In this document: positions 1-5,658 of the stretch, one piece after another
Numbering within the stretch: position 1 is the stretch's first letter
Layout: every line of letters begins with the position of its first letter
NCBI GenBank assembly: GCA_016839345.1
Contig: JAEOUL010000345.1
Span: 1-10,061, forward strand
Direction of reading: 5' to 3'
Origin: Candidatus Thorarchaeota archaeon
GTDB lineage: Archaea; Asgardarchaeota; Thorarchaeia; Thorarchaeales; Thorarchaeaceae
DNA length: 10,061 bases
Position numbers and translations under genes: made by a program
Notes under the pieces: generated by a model
Database searches by the model: none
What the model was told of the DNA's origin: nothing
What the model saw: only the letters and a program-made list of their open reading frames with translations

Positions 1-471
1 CCATTCCTAGGTGAATCTCCATTTTGGCTAATGGCCGGAGCCTTCTTCCAATGGATGGCGCTTGCTTTACTGTCTGCGACCGCTGGTTTCATGATATTTG
101 GAAAGAAATGGGCTCAGATTTTATTTGCTATCCCAGCAGTGGGAATTGGTGTTCTTCTAGGATTTGTCCCACTCGATTCCCAGATGAGATTGATTCTCTC
201 AGGATCTGCAGGTGCAGTGTATGCATTATTCATACCCCTTCTGTTCTGGTATCTTGCTTGGCAATCCGGTGGTAATTTGCGAAAATCCAATCTATTTCTT
301 GGACTTGGATTCTTTGTATTATTTGCTGGAAGAGTCATTCATGCGGGTCGCTATTTCCTGAGTGATCTTGTATTTGGTTCAGTTACAATACCCGGAGTTC
401 TCGCACCCGGTCTGATTGTTATTGGCTTGATCTTGATTGCCGCTGGCAATGAATGGGGACAATCATCATAG
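1..471 (+). CDS. Multi-spanning membrane protein, 5'-truncated by the window edge
   Basis: The frame is open from base 1, before the first ATG at 31, so the gene probably begins upstream and only the last 156 residues are present. They are very hydrophobic and form about five likely membrane helices (roughly residues 8-33, 37-55, 62-88, 98-116 and 130-152 of the visible part), with short loops holding the few charges (GKKW, the NLRKSN loop, RVIHAGR). I see no catalytic motif, cysteine pair or transporter signature and do not recognise the family. The C-terminus is short and polar (NEWGQSS). The stop codon lies inside a hairpin (470-492) that probably ends the transcript. The next gene converges on it, so it belongs to an operon to the left of the window. 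Membrane location is well supported; function is unknown. Confidence 0.75.
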   Translation, partial: PFLGESPFWLMAGAFFQWMALALLSATAGFMIFGKKWAQILFAIPAVGIGVLLGFVPLDSQMRLILSGSAGAVYALFIPLLFWYLAWQSGGNLRKSNLFLGLGFFVLFAGRVIHAGRYFLSDLVFGSVTIPGVLAPGLIVIGLILIAAGNEWGQSS

Positions 472-492
472 ATTATGTGAGGTACATAATCT
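470..492. terminator. Hairpin overlapping the stop codon, between convergent genes
   Basis: AGATTATGT (470-478) and ACATAATCT (484-492) are perfect 9-base arms around the loop GAGGT. The left arm takes in the last two bases of the TAG stop (469-471). The gap down to the convergent gene ending at 535 also holds a weaker CTCTCA...TGAGAG pair. There is no long T-run on either side, so this is not a classic intrinsic terminator. A transcript-end or 3'-stabilising role is inferred from its position between converging genes. Confidence 0.5.
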
Positions 493-534
493 ACTCTCAA
501 TGAGAACAAGAATGTAATATGAGAGAATACGATT

Positions 535-1146
535 CTATCCAATCTCTCTCCATTCAAGAATTTTCATATCTTCAAGTGAATTAAGTGACTTTTGAACCTC
601 TTTCAAGTGCATTCCAAGTTGATCTGCAATGTCTCTTGTAGTGAGTTTGCCATCACATTTCTTAGCCACATCAAAGGTTTCTTGACTCATCTGACCCAGA
701 CGGACAAGCATGGGATTGACTTTTCCTGATAATACTGGGACAACAATCTTAGTTTCAGAGGCACGTCCCTCTTTTGTAATCCTGTCGAGTACTTGGTAAA
801 ATGACTCAAATGGCTCTAAGTTCCCATCCCACTCAGCCAGCATACTTCCATATTTTTTAAAAAAGGCATTGTTGACCTCACCAAGCACAGCCATTGCAGC
901 ATTACCATCATCCACTTTGTCTACGGTAGCTGCAACAATCACATTGTTCTTCAGTGAGAGACAGATGTCGAACACTCCAAAATCAATTACATGCACTCGA
1001 TTACCATCGCTAAGTTCGCGTCCAAATTGAATTAATGCTGTAAGAAATCCACTAATTAGATTTGGGTCCATATCCGCTTCTCCATATTTCCTGTCTAGGA
1101 CGCATAGGCCACTATCGGCAATCAGGATGTATACGGCTTGAATCAA
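535..1146 (-). CDS. Longin-fold domain protein with C-terminal winged helix
   Basis: A 203-residue protein. Residues 1-125 have the strand-strand-helix-three strands-helix order of a longin/profilin-like domain: a hydrophobic strand beginning at residue 1 (IQAVYILIADSG), the strand LCVLDRK, the helix DPNLISGFLTALIQFGREL, strands around VHVIDFGVF and VIVAATVDK, then a long helical part from about 83. Residues 144-203 look like a winged helix-turn-helix (LTTRDIADQLGMHLKEVQKSLNSL). Longin domains act in vesicle trafficking and small-GTPase regulation in eukaryotes, and Asgard archaea encode many; the role here is unknown. The start is TTG (1144-1146), chosen because the first strand begins there and GGGAGAT lies seven bases upstream. 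It is divergent from the OB-fold gene at 1251. A roadblock-like call is the main alternative. I am fairly sure of the fold class and unsure of function. Confidence 0.7.
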   Translation of the reverse strand: MIQAVYILIADSGLCVLDRKYGEADMDPNLISGFLTALIQFGRELSDGNRVHVIDFGVFDICLSLKNNVIVAATVDKVDDGNAAMAVLGEVNNAFFKKYGSMLAEWDGNLEPFESFYQVLDRITKEGRASETKIVVPVLSGKVNPMLVRLGQMSQETFDVAKKCDGKLTTRDIADQLGMHLKEVQKSLNSLEDMKILEWREIG

Positions 1147-1153
1147 GGTGCGT

Positions 1154-1160
1154 ATCTCCC
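1154..1160 (-). promoter_or_regulatory. Shine-Dalgarno site fixing the TTG start at 1146
   Basis: On the minus strand GGGAGAT stands seven bases before TTG. This supports the TTG over later in-frame ATG codons, which would remove the first longin strand. Confidence 0.5.
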
Positions 1161-1193
1161 ACTGCTGAAATCAAACTGGCTAAGTGCGCGTGT

Positions 1194-1203
1194 GCTTAAA
1201 TCA
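1194..1203. promoter_or_regulatory. TATA-like element shared by divergent genes
   Basis: The A/T-rich core of GCTTAAATCA sits in the 104-base gap between the divergent starts at 1146 (-) and 1251 (+). Read either way it is TATA-like. Initiation about 25 bases away would give short leaders of roughly 25-30 bases for both genes. This is inferred from position and composition only. Confidence 0.35.
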
Positions 1204-1250
1204 ATTCGTGTGACCTCCTCTTTGATGAGAGAGGTTTATCAAGAGCCTCT

Positions 1251-1973
1251 GTGTCACAAATTTTGGTGACCTTCTTGGATACGGCAAAAGATGCCAGGAT
1301 ACTGGTGTTGGAAGATGCTATAAGACGACTAACCGAGGTTGTCGGCGGTCGTAAATTAAAGTTACATGTTGATTATTCAAAACTAGTAGAAGCCCTCCAA
1401 CAAGCAGGGAGTTTAATCTACGAAATAAAATATTCTTACATCCCCGCACAGCAAGTTGCCGATTTGGAAGCAACGCAGAAGATTGTTGATTCTATAATTT
1501 CTTTCCGAGCAGAGATACAGGATTCAATCAATACTTCAGGGTACAAACCTTCTACAATGAAAGAAACTCTAAGTTTGGCTGATACCTTCTATTCAATTCG
1601 AATTGTTGAGGGGTTCATGCACAAACTTCGAGAGTTCGATGAAGACCCAGGTCATGCTGTAGATATTATTGCAGTTGAAATCAGTCAGACAAAGGAAGTC
1701 CAAGATTCCAAGAATCTCATTGAATGTCGGTGTACTGATGGAACTCGAATCTGGAAAATTGTAACAAATATCCAAGGTCTTAAATCAGGAATGAAACTTG
1801 CCTGTGCGCTACTTCCTCCCGTTGAGATGATGAACATTGTAAGTGAGGCAATGTTCCTGGGTGGAGAGCCACTTCCTGAAGATACAGTATTAGGACCACT
1901 CAAAACACCGCCTCCATCAACCTTAGACCAGGCTCGGGCACAGGTTTTACAAATAATAAAGAGGATGACTTAG
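1251..1973 (+). CDS. EMAP/Trbp111-like OB-fold protein, putative tRNA-binding
   Basis: A 240-residue protein with two parts. Residues 1-130 are mostly helical (IRRLTEVVGG, KLVEALQQAG, KIVDSIISFRAEIQ) and match no family I know. Residues 136-205 follow the pattern of the EMAP-II/Trbp111/MetRS C-terminal OB-fold, a structure-specific tRNA-binding module. VDIIAVEI is the first strand; EVQDSKNLIECRC corresponds to the family's V-x-K/D-S-x-x-L-x-x-x-x-V stretch; then come KIVTNIQGLKSGMKLACALLPP and VSEAMFLGGE, where family members usually have ESQGMLLA. A helical tail follows (LDQARAQVLQIIKRMT). Comparison is by eye. The start is GTG; an in-frame stop at 1197-1199 limits upstream extension and no ATG intervenes. 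The Shine-Dalgarno is weak (AAGAG, five bases before). It abuts the MazG-like gene with no gap, so the two are probably co-translated. tRNA binding is a reasonable inference; partner and pathway are unknown. Confidence 0.6.
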   Translation: MSQILVTFLDTAKDARILVLEDAIRRLTEVVGGRKLKLHVDYSKLVEALQQAGSLIYEIKYSYIPAQQVADLEATQKIVDSIISFRAEIQDSINTSGYKPSTMKETLSLADTFYSIRIVEGFMHKLREFDEDPGHAVDIIAVEISQTKEVQDSKNLIECRCTDGTRIWKIVTNIQGLKSGMKLACALLPPVEMMNIVSEAMFLGGEPLPEDTVLGPLKTPPPSTLDQARAQVLQIIKRMT

Positions 1974-2321
1974 ATGCACCTTAGAGAAATTCAAGAGAAG
2001 TTAAACCAGTTCGATAAAGATAGAGGATGGGATAAGTTTCCAGCATCACTCGTCTTTGCTCATTTGATTGAAGAGCTTGGTGAAATATCTCGACATATTA
2101 CCGTGAAGGAGGGGTACAAAGTTATTGGGCTTGGTCACAAAGCGCCAGAGAAATCAGATTTATCACGTGAATTTGCTCAATCATTCAACCTTTTCACCCA
2201 GATTGCTAATTTGTTTGATATAGATCTTGAATCTGCAGTCCTTTCTGAATTAGAACTAATGGAAGAAAGGTTTCCTGTTGATGAATGGTCTAAACACATG
2301 AACGAAAAATATGATAGATAG
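1974..2321 (+). CDS. MazG-like all-alpha NTP pyrophosphatase fold, degenerate metal site
   Basis: A 115-residue, all-helical protein of typical size for a single MazG-type domain. FAHLIEELGEISR (residues 28-40) supplies the first acidic metal motif, with E33, E34 and E37. The second motif, normally ExxD as in ELADVL, reads EFAQSF: E66 is kept but the aspartate is glutamine (Q69). The following FTQIANLFDIDLESAV matches the family's 'LA...gIDLeeAv' helix. MazG-like enzymes hydrolyse nucleoside triphosphates to monophosphate and pyrophosphate using metals held by these acids, so activity here is doubtful or altered, and the protein may bind nucleotides or act as a regulatory subunit. The loop between the motifs (HITVKEGYKVIGLGHKAPEK) is long and basic. 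The ATG directly follows the TAG of the OB-fold gene, indicating translational coupling. The family call is fairly secure; the activity is not. Confidence 0.65.
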   Translation: MHLREIQEKLNQFDKDRGWDKFPASLVFAHLIEELGEISRHITVKEGYKVIGLGHKAPEKSDLSREFAQSFNLFTQIANLFDIDLESAVLSELELMEERFPVDEWSKHMNEKYDR

Positions 2322-2351
2322 GCATCTGATCAGTCTGCATTGTCTTTTAAT
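2322..2351. terminator. Short convergent gap with palindrome and T-rich end
   Basis: The 30 bases between two converging genes contain the palindrome CTGATCAG and then TGTCTTTTAATTT on the plus strand. T-rich ends are typical of archaeal transcription stops. The palindrome is too short to be convincing alone. Confidence 0.3.
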
Positions 2352-2783
2352 TTAGCCCATACGACGGCTAGCTTCTAAAGCTTTCTTAGCCATATCTTCA
2401 AGGTCTTTCGTAGCAGCAAGAAGGCCCAGAGCTTTGTTGTGAACGACCTTAATATTCTGTTCTTTAGCCCATTGGGCAAGACCTGACACAAGTGGACCTA
2501 ATGCACTTCTTGCTGCTTCAACAGTACCAACTGCTTTTCCAAGAAGTTCTAGACTATGCTTCTTGTCCTTCCCTGCCTCAGCAACTCTTAGCCACACAAG
2601 TCCGTGTATCATGTACAAAGCATCAAGCATTAGCGTTGGTGATTTTGGATTATCTTGAACTTTCTTGAGAAGTCTTCCTTGGCGTTCCTCAAAGACTTCT
2701 TTGAAGAGACTGAACGCTTTCTTATCGTTTCCTTTGTCAAGTTCGATGATGCCTTTCTGCAGTTTTTCGTCAACTTCTGACAA
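2352..2783 (-). CDS. Small helical protein of unknown function, TPR-like N-terminus
   Basis: A 143-residue, lysine- and alanine-rich, apparently all-helical soluble protein. Residues 8-30 (QKGIIELDKGNDKKAFSLFK) have the spacing of one tetratricopeptide-like helix pair. Residues 50-75 (LMLDALYMIHGLVWLRVAEA) form a hydrophobic helix, probably buried in the core. The rest is amphipathic helix ending in ALEASRRMG. I see no enzymatic motif, no signal peptide and no cysteines. The start is TTG (2781-2783), supported by AGGAGTG eight bases upstream. It is divergent from the ligase gene, with a 176-base gap between starts, and convergent with the MazG-like gene. A TPR- or MIT-like helical scaffold is the nearest description; the function is not recognised. 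Confidence 0.65.
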   Translation of the reverse strand: MSEVDEKLQKGIIELDKGNDKKAFSLFKEVFEERQGRLLKKVQDNPKSPTLMLDALYMIHGLVWLRVAEAGKDKKHSLELLGKAVGTVEAARSALGPLVSGLAQWAKEQNIKVVHNKALGLLAATKDLEDMAKKALEASRRMG

Positions 2784-2791
2784 TGCTAATT

Positions 2792-2798
2792 CACTCCT
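2792..2798 (-). promoter_or_regulatory. Shine-Dalgarno site fixing the TTG start at 2783
   Basis: AGGAGTG on the minus strand lies eight bases before TTG and is the best ribosome site in this gap. Confidence 0.55.
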
Positions 2799-2902
2799 GA
2801 CCAGACAGTCTAAGATACTTGGTCACTGTGGTTTTGTCTATTATGGGTTTCTACTTTAGACCCTTAAGTGCGTGTATTTCCTCCATTATGACGACTCACA
2901 AC

Positions 2903-2910
2903 TTTATTAT
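2903..2910 (+). promoter_or_regulatory. TATA-like box for the ligase gene
   Basis: TTTATTAT on the plus strand would place initiation near 2933-2936, giving a leader of about 25 bases to the ATG at 2960. This argues against the more upstream ATGs (2819, 2888, 2909), which would lie before or inside the promoter. Inferred from position. Confidence 0.35.
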
Positions 2911-2947
2911 GTCAGACATAACCGCGCATGTTGCTGTAGTACAAAAT

Positions 2948-2952
2948 GGAAG
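2948..2952 (+). promoter_or_regulatory. Shine-Dalgarno site favouring ATG 2960
   Basis: GGAAG lies seven bases before ATG 2960. The ATGs at 2819, 2888 and 2909 have no comparable site. Confidence 0.4.
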
Positions 2953-2959
2953 TTTGAAT

Positions 2960-4555
2960 ATGACAAAAGACACCTTCACCTTTAAGGAATTAAAGAAGAC
3001 AAACCATCACGAGATTAAAGAGATTCAAGATAAGAAGTTTAGAGCATTCATTCGGTACCAAGTGTGGCCAAATCATCCTTACTACCGGAAACTGTTCAAA
3101 GCCAATAACGTAGATCCATTCAATATCACGTGTATTGAAGACTGGGCAAAATACAATGTCCCATTGGTCAAGAAAATCGACTATAGGGATAACCTTCAAG
3201 AATTCGTATTAAATCCAACAGAAGTGGATGGCAAACCGCGTGATTCTGCAGAAGCAATTGGAAATCTTATGAAATATTCAAATGAGGTGGGTCATAAAGA
3301 ACTCGCCAAATTCATCCGAAACAATGGTGCGAAGGTCAAACTCCGAATAGGCAAGGAAGCTGCAATGGCTAAACTCAAGGAGCGTGCAACCTACCAATTC
3401 TCGCCACTTCAATTCTGGTTGAGCTCGGGAAGAGCTACTGGCTTGCCTTCTCCAGTATTCCTGACTCGATATGATAATGAACTATTATACAAAAACTGTG
3501 TGAAGGTTGGTCAGATGGCAATAGACCCTTTTGTTGAGAGCGGATGGGAGTCAATCAGTATGAACCTCTTTCCATATGCCCCTCACCTTGGATGGCATGC
3601 TGTTAACTTGGGTCTTAAACAGATGTCAAAGTTCTATGTTGCCACAAGTGCTGGAGGAGCTATTCCAAGTGATAGACTAATTGAGATGGCTGGTTTATTT
3701 AAAGTGAATAGTTTTGCTGGCATGCCAAGCTACCTTAGAAACCGGTTCTTCAGATCAATGAAAGAGGCTAAAGAATACGTGGCTCCAGAGAAGAATGTTT
3801 TACTGCTTGCTGGTGAGAAAATCTATGAACCTGCTGTGAATGACATGGTTGGTATATTGACAGAGAAGGGTGCAAAAGAGGTTAGAGTTGTTGGAGGATA
3901 TGCCTCCTCCGAGAGTAAGATTTCATTTGCAGTTCAATGTGATAGACATGGACCTTATCACAATGTATCACCCCTAATGTTGGCCTTTGAGCTCATCAAG
4001 TTCAATGATGATGGGACCTATGACTTCGTTGGCGACGACGAATCTGGACATATGTGTCTTTTCCACCTTGACGGAACCGGGACCGTGTTTGAAGGATTTC
4101 TTCTAGGCGATATTGCCTCTCATCAAGAAAAGGGAAAGTGTCCTATCTGTGATTTTGACGGTCCATTCTTCTGGGATATTGGAAGGACCAACGATGCACA
4201 GGCTCAAATGGATATCATGGGTCTCACAGAGAAGAAAATCAAAGGTGCAACGGTCAATCTTACAGCACTCCGTGAGATTCTTCTTTCAATTAGCAAGATT
4301 GAAGAAGTGCAAATTGAAGTTGCCAAGGAAGACATGTCAGATCCTTACAGCATGGATATATTGAATCTCTATGTTGCTCCTCGAGGTCCAGTTTCTGGTG
4401 ATTACAAATCTCTTATACTTGAGATTCAGAAAACAACCAAGACTAACACTGAAATCACCCCAGGTGTCACTATCATTGGTTTCGAAGAACTGGTAGAGCG
4501 AGCAGGCGGTATGAAATTCATGGAGATTGTTGACAACCGACCGAAACCTGCATGA
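2960..4555 (+). CDS. PaaK-like adenylate-forming ligase (phenylacetate-CoA ligase / F390 synthetase family)
   Basis: A 531-residue member of the AMP-forming acyl-adenylate superfamily, closest in pattern to phenylacetate-CoA ligase-like proteins. The family's opening is present (FIRYQVWPNHPYYRKLF, residues 30-46; VPLVKKIDYRDN, 67-78). LSSGRATGLPS (154-164) replaces the usual SSGTTGxPT phosphate loop. VVGGYASSES (310-319) sits at the adenine-binding motif, LLGDIASH (381-388) at the conserved Asp motif, and GRTND (408-412) at the hinge. The C-terminal AGGMKFMEIVDNRP resembles PaaK's GKAKRVxDxR, so K519 is the likely catalytic lysine. CPIC (394-397) could bind metal. Such enzymes activate a carboxylate with ATP, usually passing it to CoA; the substrate cannot be read from sequence. 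Residues 86-147 look like an extra helical insert. The start at 2960 is chosen on its Shine-Dalgarno and the TATA-like box; an extension to 2819 is possible but reads unlike a protein N-terminus. Confidence 0.8.
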   Translation: MTKDTFTFKELKKTNHHEIKEIQDKKFRAFIRYQVWPNHPYYRKLFKANNVDPFNITCIEDWAKYNVPLVKKIDYRDNLQEFVLNPTEVDGKPRDSAEAIGNLMKYSNEVGHKELAKFIRNNGAKVKLRIGKEAAMAKLKERATYQFSPLQFWLSSGRATGLPSPVFLTRYDNELLYKNCVKVGQMAIDPFVESGWESISMNLFPYAPHLGWHAVNLGLKQMSKFYVATSAGGAIPSDRLIEMAGLFKVNSFAGMPSYLRNRFFRSMKEAKEYVAPEKNVLLLAGEKIYEPAVNDMVGILTEKGAKEVRVVGGYASSESKISFAVQCDRHGPYHNVSPLMLAFELIKFNDDGTYDFVGDDESGHMCLFHLDGTGTVFEGFLLGDIASHQEKGKCPICDFDGPFFWDIGRTNDAQAQMDIMGLTEKKIKGATVNLTALREILLSISKIEEVQIEVAKEDMSDPYSMDILNLYVAPRGPVSGDYKSLILEIQKTTKTNTEITPGVTIIGFEELVERAGGMKFMEIVDNRPKPA

Positions 4556-4563
4556 TTTATACA
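4556..4563 (+). promoter_or_regulatory. TATA-like box before the membrane protein gene
   Basis: TTTATACA begins one base after the ligase stop. Initiation about 25 bases on (near 4587) would leave a leader of about 70 bases before ATG 4658. Position-based inference. Confidence 0.3.
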
Positions 4564-4569
4564 ATATTG

Positions 4570-4616
4570 AATTGCTCTACACAAAAAACCTACACAATGA
4601 TTACTGCGGAGCAATT
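4570..4616. repeat. Inverted repeat, 8-base arms, between the ligase and membrane protein genes
   Basis: AATTGCTC (4570-4577) and GAGCAATT (4609-4616) are perfect complements separated by 31 bases. In read-through RNA from the ligase gene they could form a hairpin; as DNA they could be a paired operator downstream of the TATA-like box. There is no T-run after it, so a simple terminator is less likely. Confidence 0.4.
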
Positions 4617-4657
4617 ATAACGAAGTAAGGCAGATTCTATTACAAGGAGGAAGATCG

Positions 4658-5614
4658 ATGGCTTTCGAAGATGGTTTAGGTGTGGACCCATCTCAGCAAC
4701 CTGTTGAGAATTATACACTTAATGCGACTGGTCTTGCGTCACAGACTTTGAGCTTGTGGATTCGTAAGTTTGCCCATTACATTGCGATTGTGGGCTTTGT
4801 GAGCGTTGTAATAACCTTGTTTTCCTTCATCATCCTTTCTACAATTTTCGGGAGAATTGGAGTTATATCAACAGATCCGATCAACTACCTATTCGGTATC
4901 TTTGCACTCCCATCAATGCCCGATACGACTCTCATTACAATCACTGTTGGATTTGGAGTTATTGCATTCGTTGTCAACGCTATATTGAGTGGAGCCGCAA
5001 TCAAATTTGCTCTTGATGATTATGGTGGACAAACTGCAGAGATTGGGGCAAGCTTCTCCCACGCATTAGGAAAAATTGTGAAAATTATAGCTATTCAACT
5101 GATCATAACACTCATTGTGTCCGCTGTGACCGGTCCAAGTCTAGCAATGATGGGTCTCGCCTTGGAAGGTATTGATATATCAGATCCGTTCAATCCAACC
5201 ATCACTCCAGAAGCTATTCAGCTAATGATGATGGCTTTGGTTTTGCTATTTGTAGGTGGTGTATTCGCACTCTATGTCACAATAAGGCTGGCTCCTGCAC
5301 TTGCTATTGCAGTAGACACAGACTTGTCTGCGATTGACTCATTGAAGAGAGCATGGGAACTGACAAGTGGGAACTTCTTCCATGTTCTCGGAGGTCAGAT
5401 TCTCATTGGACTTGCAGTAGCTGTTTTTGGCATCGTTGTTAGTTTCGCACTGACATCCTTCATGTATATGAATCCCTATGCGCTTGTTCTTGAGGTTTCT
5501 ATCACTTCACTACTCGTCGGTGCCCCAGGTCTGATTTTCGTAGCAGTACTCTACAGAGACTTAAGCTCTCGAAAAGGAATGATTGAGTCTGACCTTCCTG
5601 AGTTTGTTTTTTGA
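4658..5614 (+). CDS. Six-helix membrane protein, GPDPase membrane-domain / YciC-like family
   Basis: A 318-residue integral membrane protein. A polar N-terminus (1-30) precedes helices at about 40-62, 92-118, 138-158, 189-210, 245-267 and 275-300. The amphipathic stretch AIDSLKRAWELTSGNFFHVLG (225-245) before the fifth helix resembles the recurring 'S/A-L-x-x-S-W-x-L-T-x-G-N' motif of the membrane domain of glycerophosphoryl diester phosphodiesterase and related uncharacterised archaeal and bacterial proteins; ALDDYGGQTAEIGASFSHALGK-type segments before the third helix fit the same family. No phosphodiesterase catalytic domain is attached. A role in membrane organisation or transport is only a guess. 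The ATG start is secured by AAGGAGG (4644-4650) seven bases upstream. It ends 44 bases before a convergent gene, with a strong hairpin in the gap. Confidence 0.7.
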   Translation: MAFEDGLGVDPSQQPVENYTLNATGLASQTLSLWIRKFAHYIAIVGFVSVVITLFSFIILSTIFGRIGVISTDPINYLFGIFALPSMPDTTLITITVGFGVIAFVVNAILSGAAIKFALDDYGGQTAEIGASFSHALGKIVKIIAIQLIITLIVSAVTGPSLAMMGLALEGIDISDPFNPTITPEAIQLMMMALVLLFVGGVFALYVTIRLAPALAIAVDTDLSAIDSLKRAWELTSGNFFHVLGGQILIGLAVAVFGIVVSFALTSFMYMNPYALVLEVSITSLLVGAPGLIFVAVLYRDLSSRKGMIESDLPEFVF

Positions 5615-5634
5615 GGATCCTTAGAGGAGACAAT

Positions 5635-5651
5635 GGGGGATTCTATCCCCC
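5635..5651. terminator. Strong hairpin shared by convergent genes
   Basis: GGGGGAT (5635-5641) and ATCCCCC (5645-5651) form a perfect seven-pair stem with the loop TCT. On the plus strand it is followed by TTCTTATTT. It sits in the 44-base gap between genes ending at 5614 (+) and 5659 (-), so it can act on both transcripts. The stem is visible directly; the termination role is inferred. Confidence 0.65.
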
Positions 5652-5658
5652 TTCTTAT

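Noticed and set aside
24..275. Overlapping frame inside the first membrane gene
   Set aside because: It is a shadow in another frame, while the frame open from base 1 gives a coherent series of membrane helices.
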